DNA of 64,000 nucleotides from MGIIa-K1 sp964218365. Lineage in GTDB: Archaea; Thermoplasmatota; Poseidoniia; Poseidoniales; Poseidoniaceae. The stretch lies in assembly GCA_964218365.1 (NCBI GenBank), contig CAXPMI010000037.1, positions 45,802-109,801 of the forward strand, given 5' to 3'. The notes below the pieces were generated by a model. That model saw only the letters and a program-made list of their open reading frames with translations, ran no database searches and was not told the origin of the DNA. This document shows, one piece after another, positions 26,863 to 35,110 of the stretch (position 1 is its first letter; every line of letters starts with the position of its first letter). The translations under genes were made by a program, and so were the position numbers.

Positions 26863-26904
26863 TCATCCGTTGGGTTCAAACCAAATGCGCCTTTGGGATG
26901 GTTC

Positions 26905-28269
26905 ATGGCACTGGAAGGACTCTCTCGTGGCATATTCTCAGCGCTGGGAATACTGAAGAGTCGCCGCAAGTTGAATGAAGATGAACTCAAAGAGATGTTA
27001 CGCTCTTTGAGAAGAGCATTACAGGAAGCGGATTTCAACGTAAGACAGACCAAAGAAATCACTGAGAAATTAGAATCTAGGATGAGGGAAGAAGAACCCC
27101 GCCCTGGAATTACATTGCAGACTCATGCGATGAATATCCTCTATACTGAACTGGTTAGACTTCTGGGTCCGCCTCGAGAAGTAAGGCCTCACCAATCTAC
27201 AATATTGATGGTTGGATTGTACGGTAATGGTAAGACAACTACTACTGCAAAACTAGCTGAATGGTATCGAAGAAGACACGGTGTTAGAGTAGCTGTAATC
27301 GAGGCAGACGTTCACAGACCGGGGGCATACAACCAGTTGTCACAGTTACTTGAGGACTCAAGTGTCGAGGTATATGGTGAGCCTGATAATACCAATGCGG
27401 TTGAAATTGTCAAAAACGGATTGAAAAAGCATGCAGCTGCAGATTTGGTAATCATTGACACCGCAGGCCGCCACAAGTTAGACGAAGAATTAGTTGTAGA
27501 ATTAGAACAAATATCTGATGTCGCAAATGCAAATGAAAGATTCTTGGTTATCGATGCCCAAGTAGGACAATCCGCTGGTCCAGTTGCGGCAAATTTCCAT
27601 GACCTTGCAGGTGTAACTGGAATCGTAATCACCAAACTAGACGGTACAGCCCGTGGTGGTGGAGCGCTTTCAGCTGTGGCTACTACAGGTGCTCCTGTGA
27701 TGTATATCGGTACCGGAGAGAAAGTCGCTGACTTGGAGAAATTCGAATCAGATCGTTTCATTTCACGCCTACTCGGAATGGGAGACATTCGTGGATTAAT
27801 CGACTTAGCTCCTGAGGATATGGATGAAGAAGAGGCAATGCGAATAACCCAGAGAATGATGACTGGTCGCTTTACCTTAAATGATATGTACTCTCAAATG
27901 GAGATGATGTCAAAAGTTGGAACAATTGACAAACTCCTATCGTTTTTACCAAGCGGAATGTTTGGTGGAATGGGTGCTATGGGAAAAAATCAGAAAGAAG
28001 CCATGCAGGCAAACCTTGACCGATATCGTGTGATAATGGACTCGATGACAACATACGAGAAGGATGAACCTGCAAAGATCAAGGCTGATAGAATTAAGCG
28101 AATTGCCCGAGGATCAGGAGTCAAGGAAAAAGATGTTCGCGAGCTAATTGGGCAGTGGAACCGCTCTAGAAAGATGATGAAAGGAATGAGCGGTAACCGC
28201 AAGATGAACAAACAAATGAAGCGAATGATGAGAGATTCAGAACTCGACCTAGACGGTCTTGAAATGTAG
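26905..28269 (+). CDS. srp54: Signal recognition particle protein SRP54
   Basis: SRP54 is the GTPase that binds signal sequences and SRP RNA. The 454-residue protein has the N domain, the G1 motif GLYGNGKTTTT (about 104-114), G3 DTAGRH, G4 TKLDGTARGGGAL and a Met-rich M domain (KMMKGMSGNRKMNKQMKRMM) for signal binding. An upstream in-frame TTG exists, but the ATG at 26905 gives the normal N-terminus MALEGLSRGI. Its TAG stop directly abuts the proS stop. Confidence 0.96.
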   Translation: MALEGLSRGIFSALGILKSRRKLNEDELKEMLRSLRRALQEADFNVRQTKEITEKLESRMREEEPRPGITLQTHAMNILYTELVRLLGPPREVRPHQSTILMVGLYGNGKTTTTAKLAEWYRRRHGVRVAVIEADVHRPGAYNQLSQLLEDSSVEVYGEPDNTNAVEIVKNGLKKHAAADLVIIDTAGRHKLDEELVVELEQISDVANANERFLVIDAQVGQSAGPVAANFHDLAGVTGIVITKLDGTARGGGALSAVATTGAPVMYIGTGEKVADLEKFESDRFISRLLGMGDIRGLIDLAPEDMDEEEAMRITQRMMTGRFTLNDMYSQMEMMSKVGTIDKLLSFLPSGMFGGMGAMGKNQKEAMQANLDRYRVIMDSMTTYEKDEPAKIKADRIKRIARGSGVKEKDVRELIGQWNRSRKMMKGMSGNRKMNKQMKRMMRDSELDLDGLEM

Positions 28270-29763
28270 TCAGTAAGTCTTTGCTAGTATTACTCTTCGA
28301 GTTGTCATCTTTCCAGACATGAAACACGGCTGCTCTTCATCGTAAGGGGTTGTAGAATCGCCAAGGAATGACAACCCCGTTGTCCTCTCTATAGTTTCGG
28401 CATGTGCGTCTGTACCGTCGAATGCCATCTCGTAGATCTTGCCATCTTCGACATTGTTCAAATCTGTTAGCGGAATGACGACATTCTCTGTATGCGCTGC
28501 AGCCCTTATTCTCAGTTCATCAGAAATTTCATTCAAAACACGCTTACATTCTTCAGCGATAGAATCTAGTGGCAGTGGTTCCTTACCACCTGTACGTCTT
28601 GCAGCAAATGCGGTATTGTTCTCAATATCCCTTGGACCAATGTCCAAGCGTAGTGGCACACCCTTGATTTCCCAATCGAAATATTTCTGTCCGGCGTGGA
28701 TATCTCTCGCATCAACTTTGACTCTGAGGCCAGAATCTCTCAAAATTGATGCTACTTCTTCGCTCTTAGCTATAGTGTCGACTTCTGAGTTCTTCCTTAT
28801 CATTGGGCAGATTACAATTTGATGTGGGGCAATAGCAGGAGGCATGATTAAACCATTATCATCGCCATGCATTCCAACTATAGCGCCCAATAGTCTCTCT
28901 GACATACCATAAGTTGTTTGGTGGCAGTGTTGTTGTTCAGCATTCAGATTTTCGTATGTTACATCGAATGCTTTTGCCCACTGGTCTCTGTAGTGGTGGC
29001 ATGAAGCAACTTGGAGAGTTCTGCCATTTGGCATAATTGCGTCAATACCTATTGTGTACCATGCACCTGGGAATGTGTCCCAAACAGGTCTCCTTGCTTT
29101 GATTATAGGTAGACACAAATCATGCATCAAATTGTCTACTATCTCTAAATCCTGTTGAATTTGTCGTGTAGCGCATTCCTCGTCGGCGTGTGCAGTATGT
29201 GCTTCAAAAAAGTGAATTTCTCTAACTCTGATGAACGACCTAGTCTGCTTTGTTTCATAGCGGAATGTGTTGACCATTTGGTACAATTTCATTGGTAGGT
29301 CCTTGTGAGATCGAATCCACAGTGGGAACATTGTATACATCGCTGTTTCACTTGTAGGTCGCAAGAACATTGGTATGTCTAACTCGTTTTCTCCAGCATG
29401 TTTAACCCAATAGACCTCTTTTTTGAATCCGCCTTCTTCATCTTCGTCTCTCAGGTCATCAGGGTCCACACCTTCTTCTCGTGCTCTCTTTAGGCGGGCC
29501 ACTAATGCGTTTTCTTTCTCAAGAAGATTTTCAGGTATAAGTAGCGGGAAATTAACCTCTTCATGGTCAGTTCTCTCCATTTCCTTGTGGGTTAATGAAT
29601 CAATCAACTTCATTGTCTTCCATCCGTATGGACGCCATACGTCCATACCTTTGATTGGATATCGCTTATCGACAAGTTCCGCAGCTTCAACGATGAAAGG
29701 ATACCACGCATTGAAGTCATCATTTTTTGATGGTATGCCGCGCTTAGCCTTGCCTTTACCCAT
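28270..29763 (-). CDS. proS: Prolyl-tRNA synthetase (archaeal/eukaryotic type)
   Basis: The 497-residue class II synthetase charges tRNA(Pro). Motif 2 is TFRYETKQTRSFIRVREIHF with the preceding MFLRPTSETAMY, and the motif 3 region RLDIGPRD is present. The C-terminal domain ends in Tyr (ILAKTY), as in the archaeal type. There is no bacterial editing insertion. It is the last gene of a five-gene minus-strand operon with transketolase and transaldolase genes. Confidence 0.96.
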   Translation of the reverse strand: MGKGKAKRGIPSKNDDFNAWYPFIVEAAELVDKRYPIKGMDVWRPYGWKTMKLIDSLTHKEMERTDHEEVNFPLLIPENLLEKENALVARLKRAREEGVDPDDLRDEDEEGGFKKEVYWVKHAGENELDIPMFLRPTSETAMYTMFPLWIRSHKDLPMKLYQMVNTFRYETKQTRSFIRVREIHFFEAHTAHADEECATRQIQQDLEIVDNLMHDLCLPIIKARRPVWDTFPGAWYTIGIDAIMPNGRTLQVASCHHYRDQWAKAFDVTYENLNAEQQHCHQTTYGMSERLLGAIVGMHGDDNGLIMPPAIAPHQIVICPMIRKNSEVDTIAKSEEVASILRDSGLRVKVDARDIHAGQKYFDWEIKGVPLRLDIGPRDIENNTAFAARRTGGKEPLPLDSIAEECKRVLNEISDELRIRAAAHTENVVIPLTDLNNVEDGKIYEMAFDGTDAHAETIERTTGLSFLGDSTTPYDEEQPCFMSGKMTTRRVILAKTY

Positions 29764-29785
29764 TGATATTCACCTGCTCTACGCA

Positions 29786-30334
29786 TCATTTCTTGCGAAA
29801 TGCCACGATTAGCACTAGGATGCTAGATGCAATTGCGACATAGTCTGGAATTCCAAGTTCAGGGAATGGAAGTGCCCATCCCATCTCGTTACCAATATTA
29901 TGAATATCAAGCCAATTGATTCGGGTTGCTTCGCTAGTACATTTGTCACCAGTACATTGAGAATTTAAGAAACCAAAAGCACCGAAAATGTTTGCTACCG
30001 ATACAACGAATGATAAGGCACCGAATATTTTGAGGAATCCTCCTCCGCCTTCCTTCGAATCTTGTTCAGGAATTTTTGGCAAGCTTGGTAGCGGCATAGG
30101 TGCAGGTGCTGCACCAGGGATTACCTCAATCATTGGTTGGTTAGAGGTCACTGCAGGAACAACCTCTACAGCAGGACTTGCAGAGGCTTGACTAGGTTTA
30201 CTTGGTGTGATTGGTTCAATATTCAAGCCAAAAATACGTTCTGCCAAACTTGCTAACACCGGGTCTGCGGCGATTTCGGCTTCGTCTATTTCACCGTCCA
30301 GAAGACGCTTAACTTTGTCATCATGAACACTCAC
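29786..30334 (-). CDS. Hypothetical membrane protein
   Basis: A 182-residue protein of unknown function. An acidic N-terminal helix (KRLLDGEIDEAEIAAD) leads into a long Pro/Ala/Ser-rich linker (about 40-100). Two membrane segments follow (about 105-122 and 163-178), separated by a loop with a possible disulfide pair (CTGDKC), and the protein ends FRKK. The GTG at 30334 is preferred: GGAGGCGAT lies 5-6 bases before it. A TTG at 30391 that overlaps the transaldolase stop would add 19 residues. It sits between transaldolase and proS in the operon. Confidence 0.7.
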   Translation of the reverse strand: MSVHDDKVKRLLDGEIDEAEIAADPVLASLAERIFGLNIEPITPSKPSQASASPAVEVVPAVTSNQPMIEVIPGAAPAPMPLPSLPKIPEQDSKEGGGGFLKIFGALSFVVSVANIFGAFGFLNSQCTGDKCTSEATRINWLDIHNIGNEMGWALPFPELGIPDYVAIASSILVLIVAFRKK

Positions 30335-30387
30335 GCTAATCGCCTCCTGTTTCAGTGTGACAGGGCGCTCATTATGAAAAGTTCGCT

Positions 30388-31047
30388 TCAAGCGTTACCT
30401 GCTGCCTCGACCTCTGCCCAGTCTTTCATGAAACCTGCGAGACCTTTGTCGGTCAATGGATGACTCATCAATTGTCTGAAGGTTTTGGTAGGCATTGTTA
30501 CGGTGTGTGCACCTAACTGCATGCAAGCCAATACGTGTGTTGGATGTCGAATTGATGCAGCTAGAACCTTAGTATCGATATTGTAATTATCCCAAGTAGC
30601 CATGATTTCCGCAATTAGAGACATTCCATCCGCTCCTGTATCGTCTATTCTTCCAATAAATGGAGATACATATGTTGCACCGGCCTTTGCTGCCATTAGC
30701 GCCTGAGATGCTGAGAAAATTAGAGTGACGTTTGTTTTTATTCCATCTACAGTCAAGATTTTAGTTGCTGCAAGACCTTCTGGTGTGCATGGAATTTTGA
30801 TGATTACATTGTCTGGCAACTCCGCCTTCAGCGCTCTTCCTTGTGCAACCATACCATCAGTATCGAGTGCGGTAACTTCAGCTGAAATAGGACCATCACA
30901 GATCGAAGCAATCTCAGCTACAACAGTTTTGAAATCCCTACCACTCTTTTTAATCAATGATGGATTAGTTGTTACTCCATCAAGTATTCCCCAAGAGGCA
31001 ATCTCGCGAATTTCGTCAACATCAGCAGTGTCTAAAAAGAACTCCAT
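30388..31047 (-). CDS. tal: Transaldolase (small, TalB/FSA-like subfamily)
   Basis: The 219-residue (beta/alpha)8 enzyme belongs to the short transaldolase family (about 215 residues). It has MEFFLDTADVDEIREI and GVTTNPSL at the N-terminus, the Schiff-base lysine in VIIKIPCTPEG (about 80-90), and NVTLIFS. It transfers dihydroxyacetone units in the non-oxidative pentose phosphate pathway. The ATG at 31047 has AGGTGA just before it; ATG/GTG codons 6-9 bases earlier are part of that leader. It follows split transketolase. Confidence 0.93.
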   Translation of the reverse strand: MEFFLDTADVDEIREIASWGILDGVTTNPSLIKKSGRDFKTVVAEIASICDGPISAEVTALDTDGMVAQGRALKAELPDNVIIKIPCTPEGLAATKILTVDGIKTNVTLIFSASQALMAAKAGATYVSPFIGRIDDTGADGMSLIAEIMATWDNYNIDTKVLAASIRHPTHVLACMQLGAHTVTMPTKTFRQLMSHPLTDKGLAGFMKDWAEVEAAGNA

Positions 31048-31074
31048 GAACATCACCTTGTCCTAGACAGTGCT

Positions 31075-32004
31075 TCAAGCCTTCCTCGCGACAACTTTCC
31101 TAACAGAGTCACAAATATGATGCGATTTCAAGCCCATCATCTCAAGCATCTCTTCAGCTTGTGCAGATTCACCAAATCTATCGTGGACACCTATTTTCTC
31201 AATAGGCACAGGATGTGAGGAAACAACATGTTCAGAAACTGCACCCCCAAGACCACCGATAACTGAGTGGTCTTCAGCGGTTACGATTGCACCACATTCT
31301 TTTGCCAACTTGGTTACTAGCTCAGTGTCTAGTGGCTTTATTGTATGCATATCAACTACTGTTGCATTAATTCCCTCGCTCTTGAGTTGTTCTGATGCAA
31401 CCAAAGCTTCGTGAACAAGAACACCACACGCAATAATTGCAACATCATTCCCTTCTGTCAATGTAATCCCTTTACCGATTTTGATTTCACTTTCTTTTCC
31501 ATCATACAGGACAGGGGTTTTGTTCCTTGCTGTTCGCATGTAAGACGGACTCCCAAGGCTTGGTAGTTGCATTGTCAAAGCCTTTGTGGATACATCATCA
31601 CATGGATGCATTACAACTACGTTTGGAAGAGTTCTGTATATGGCCAAATCTTCTATGGATTGTGCGCTAGAACCATCTGTTCCAGTGTGAGTGCCGCCGT
31701 GGCTACCACACAAATGGACTGCGAGATTAGGTCGTGCAACACCATTACGCATCTGTTCAAACGCTCGCTCGGTAAATATTGCAAAAGTGCTTGCAAATGG
31801 TATGTATCCATTAGATGCAAGACCAGCTGCTACTAACAGCATGTTCTGCTCCCCAATTCCACAGGATACTGTTCGCTCTGGGTGTGCTTTCCTGAAGTGA
31901 AGAGACTTGGTAGATTTACCAAGATCTGCTTCTAGAACAACAACCTTCTCGTTACCTGCAAGTTCGAGAAGTGCATCTCCATATCCGTCTCTAGTTGCGG
32001 CCAT
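31075..32004 (-). CDS. Transketolase, C-terminal subunit
   Basis: This 309-residue subunit carries the pyrimidine-binding (Pyr) and C-terminal transketolase domains: CGIGEQNMLLVAAGLA with the conserved glutamate, FASTFAIF, and HCIGxFG-like VHDRFGESA at the end. It pairs with the thiamine-diphosphate half at 32010-32837; split transketolase is normal in archaea. A TTG at 32013 overlaps the upstream stop, but the ATG at 32004 is the likelier start. Confidence 0.93.
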   Translation of the reverse strand: MAATRDGYGDALLELAGNEKVVVLEADLGKSTKSLHFRKAHPERTVSCGIGEQNMLLVAAGLASNGYIPFASTFAIFTERAFEQMRNGVARPNLAVHLCGSHGGTHTGTDGSSAQSIEDLAIYRTLPNVVVMHPCDDVSTKALTMQLPSLGSPSYMRTARNKTPVLYDGKESEIKIGKGITLTEGNDVAIIACGVLVHEALVASEQLKSEGINATVVDMHTIKPLDTELVTKLAKECGAIVTAEDHSVIGGLGGAVSEHVVSSHPVPIEKIGVHDRFGESAQAEEMLEMMGLKSHHICDSVRKVVARKA

Positions 32005-32009
32005 TCTTG

Positions 32010-32837
32010 TCAAGCACTCACCCCCAATTCGGATAATGCAATTGCAAGTTGTTCATCTGATGGAGCTGCTCCGTGGAATGCAGGGTTATCCTCCATGAAT
32101 GATACTCCTTTACCTTTGACGGTGTTAGCAATTACCACTGCTGGCTTGTCCCTAACAGTGTCCATCCAATCTATTGCATCAACAATAGATTCCATATCAT
32201 GTCCGTCAATTTCCTTTACTGCCCAACCGAATGATTCCCACTTAGCAGGAATGTCAAACATTCTCATTTGTGCCTCACAAAAATCATCGTTCTGTATTCG
32301 GTTGCAATCCACGAATAGTTTCAAGTTACCTAGTTCGTGATGTGCTGCAGCCATTGCGGCTTCCCAAACGCTGCCTTCCTGAATCTCTCCATCACCGACC
32401 ATCACATACGCATTACGTTCTGAACCGTCTAGCCTAGCAGCTACTGCACACCCCATTCCAAAAGAAAGTCCCATTCCTAGACTGCCGGCAGAAAAATCAA
32501 CTCCTGGGCACCATTTCATATCGACGTGCCCTTGGCAGACTCCTCCTTTAACTCTGTAAGATTCTAAATCCTTGTGAGAGATGAACCCCATTTCTGCAAG
32601 AACAGCATACATACCTGGTGATGCATGACCTTTTGAGAGAATGAATCTGTCTCTATCTTCCCAATTAGGGTCTGAAGGTTTTGCTCGGAGTCTATGTCCG
32701 TAAAGAGCGCACAGAATGTCGATTTCGGACAAAGAACCGCCAGGGTGTCCTGCTTGTGCACGGTGTGTCATCTTGCAAATCTCTATCCTGCACTTGCGTG
32801 CCATTTCTTCTAATTCGGGAATAGTCATTCCAGCCAT
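32010..32837 (-). CDS. Transketolase, N-terminal (thiamine-binding) subunit
   Basis: The 275-residue PP domain subunit binds thiamine diphosphate and metal: GHPGGSLSEID, SKGHASPGMY and the metal-binding VMVGDGEIQEGSVWEA with an asparagine downstream (CNRIQND). It is the first gene of the operon with the C-terminal subunit, transaldolase, a membrane protein and proS. The ATG at 32837 is used; one at 32828 is equally possible. Confidence 0.93.
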   Translation of the reverse strand: MAGMTIPELEEMARKCRIEICKMTHRAQAGHPGGSLSEIDILCALYGHRLRAKPSDPNWEDRDRFILSKGHASPGMYAVLAEMGFISHKDLESYRVKGGVCQGHVDMKWCPGVDFSAGSLGMGLSFGMGCAVAARLDGSERNAYVMVGDGEIQEGSVWEAAMAAAHHELGNLKLFVDCNRIQNDDFCEAQMRMFDIPAKWESFGWAVKEIDGHDMESIVDAIDWMDTVRDKPAVVIANTVKGKGVSFMEDNPAFHGAAPSDEQLAIALSELGVSA

Positions 32838-32905
32838 ATCTGTCCCTTCGAACGATGGCCTTTGACTATGGCCTTTGATGGTTGTGTTTGAGATGCCTGT
32901 GAATT

Positions 32906-34999
32906 TCAGTTGTATTTCTTACGTTTTGGCAGGTTTTCAAAATTTGGTAAAGAGAACACTCCGCGCAATTTCTTAGCTGCATCAGCAGCGACAAACATCA
33001 AATCCTCTGCCAAATTTCCTTTCGAAGGTAATGCACGTGCTGATAACATTATGAAAACTGCAACGAACCATCCAAAGAAAACGAGGGATAGCGAGTAGGA
33101 AAGTGTACCAATTCCTCCAAACCAGGAGGAAGGGTCCATCTCTGCAACTATGAATATCGCTAGGAGGACTCCCATCAATGATTCACCGGCAATAAATCCT
33201 GCACCAATTAGTACGCCTTTGTCTTGAACTTCCTTCACGGCAGCAGTAGCATCTTCACTGGGTTCACCTTCTAGAGTACCGTCTATTCTCAACCTCGCAC
33301 TCGAGAGCAGGATGTGGGAAATTATTCCACCTGCCATAATTGGCACAGACAAGTACAATGGAAGATAAATACCGATTGCAACACTCATTACCGGCATTGC
33401 TAACTTGATTAGGATGACAGCAATTACTGCGCCTAGCAATACCATTGGTAGGTTGATATTACCACCAAATGCTCCTTGAACAATTGCTCCGATTAATTCA
33501 GCCTGTGGAGCAAACAAAGCGTCTTGACAAGTGGGATCTTCTGGCCTTGGATTTGCCAAACATGCAGTATTCGATATTCTAAATGCGTCATGCAATATGG
33601 ATAGAACTGGGCCGATTACTACCGCACCAACTGTAACTCCGATAATCTCTGCAGTTTGCTGCCTCCAAGGAGTTGCACCAACCATATGCCCTGTCTTCAA
33701 GTCCTGCATAACGTCACCAGCAATTGCGGCTGATGTTGCAACAATTGCTGCGATGAACATCGTAGCAACCATCATCTCAGTTTGTCCCATATCTAGAATT
33801 AGACCACCGACAATCCAAACCAATGCAATCGTGAACAGTAGAGTGGCTATTGTCATTCCTGAAACTGGGGAATTGGAAGAACCGACAACTCCTGCAATAT
33901 ATCCCGCAACTGCTGCGAAAAAGAATGATACAACGGCAAGGAATAACGCTCCTGCTAAAGCCATAATCAAACTGCCTGTTGCATACCAGTAGAATAGGAA
34001 TATGAGTACAACAAGAACACCACAAAACATCATCACCTTATCCAGAGGTAGGTCCATTTCTGTACGAAGTTGTGCTTCTTCGCTGTCACCTTTCTTGAAG
34101 GCTTTAGACAATCCCTCAGCAATTGTTTTTCTCATTGACCATAGTGTGTATACACCGCCAACAACCATAGCGCCAACACCTGCATATCGAATTTGAGATC
34201 CCCAAACTTCCTTGTAATCATACACGCCAATACTAGTCATTATTCCGGTACCATCTGGAAAACCGTTTAACATTCCATATATGGGCACAAGGATTGCAAA
34301 TCCTACTACACCTCCAAGGAAAATAAAGGCTGCAATTCTCAGGCCAACGATGTAACCCACAGAAAGTAATGCTAGAGAGAGTTCACTACCTGCATAAAAT
34401 CTAGTTCCAAATGCTTCTCCTACTCCTTCTAACTTGGCGTGTGTTGCCTTGAATCCTTTGACCATCCACCCGTAAGTTGCTCCAATGAGAAGAGCGTAGA
34501 TAATTGCAATAAGACCAGATCCTCCTTTTTCACCAGCGACTAATACTTCACGGCATGCAACCCCTTCAGGGTAGGGTAGGGCTTCTTCAACAATGAATAA
34601 TCTTCTAAGAGCAATAGTGAACATTGTACCAAGCAGACCACCCAAGATAGCAATTAGGAAGGTGTCGACCCATTCTATGTCTTGCCATATTCCTAAAACA
34701 AGCAATGCTGGAACAGTGAAAATTACACCTGCAGCAAGTGATTCTCCAGCACTTGCCATAGTTTGAACAGAATTGTTCTCAAGGATTGTGACATCCTTAA
34801 ATTTGAATCCTCTCAAAATAAGCATACTCATTACAGCAGCAGGAATAGAAGCAGAAACAGTCATTCCTACGTACAATCCTAAGTATGCATTTGCGGCAGT
34901 CATCACACCGCCTAATAGTACACCAATTACTACCACTCTTGTAGTAAGTTCTTTGATGTTCATTTCAGCGGGAACCCAAGGTTCTTGATTACCGCTCAT
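32906..34999 (-). CDS. OPT-family oligopeptide/metal-chelate transporter
   Basis: The 697-residue integral membrane protein has about 14-16 membrane segments. It carries OPT hallmarks near the N-terminus (LGLYVGMTVSASIPAAVMSM) and in the middle (AGDVMQDLKTGHMVGATPW, the family's conserved D-x-KTG motif). OPT proteins use proton gradients to import peptides or metal chelates. For a heterotroph this suits peptide scavenging. The ATG at 34999 is favoured over an upstream start at 35071, which would overlap the divergent ATPase promoter. Confidence 0.92.
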   Translation of the reverse strand: MSGNQEPWVPAEMNIKELTTRVVVIGVLLGGVMTAANAYLGLYVGMTVSASIPAAVMSMLILRGFKFKDVTILENNSVQTMASAGESLAAGVIFTVPALLVLGIWQDIEWVDTFLIAILGGLLGTMFTIALRRLFIVEEALPYPEGVACREVLVAGEKGGSGLIAIIYALLIGATYGWMVKGFKATHAKLEGVGEAFGTRFYAGSELSLALLSVGYIVGLRIAAFIFLGGVVGFAILVPIYGMLNGFPDGTGIMTSIGVYDYKEVWGSQIRYAGVGAMVVGGVYTLWSMRKTIAEGLSKAFKKGDSEEAQLRTEMDLPLDKVMMFCGVLVVLIFLFYWYATGSLIMALAGALFLAVVSFFFAAVAGYIAGVVGSSNSPVSGMTIATLLFTIALVWIVGGLILDMGQTEMMVATMFIAAIVATSAAIAGDVMQDLKTGHMVGATPWRQQTAEIIGVTVGAVVIGPVLSILHDAFRISNTACLANPRPEDPTCQDALFAPQAELIGAIVQGAFGGNINLPMVLLGAVIAVILIKLAMPVMSVAIGIYLPLYLSVPIMAGGIISHILLSSARLRIDGTLEGEPSEDATAAVKEVQDKGVLIGAGFIAGESLMGVLLAIFIVAEMDPSSWFGGIGTLSYSLSLVFFGWFVAVFIMLSARALPSKGNLAEDLMFVAADAAKKLRGVFSLPNFENLPKRKKYN

Positions 35000-35110
35000 A
35001 CCCACCCGACTTATACTGGGCTTGTCAAATAATCGGAGAAATTGAAATGATGTCCCAACCCGTATTATCATAAGGTGTACCTCACAACGGCAACTAACTT
35101 CGGTGATTCT

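Noticed and set aside
33531..33992. Open frame antisense to the OPT transporter
   Set aside because: Ala/Thr/Ile/Pro-rich shadow of membrane helices on the other strand.
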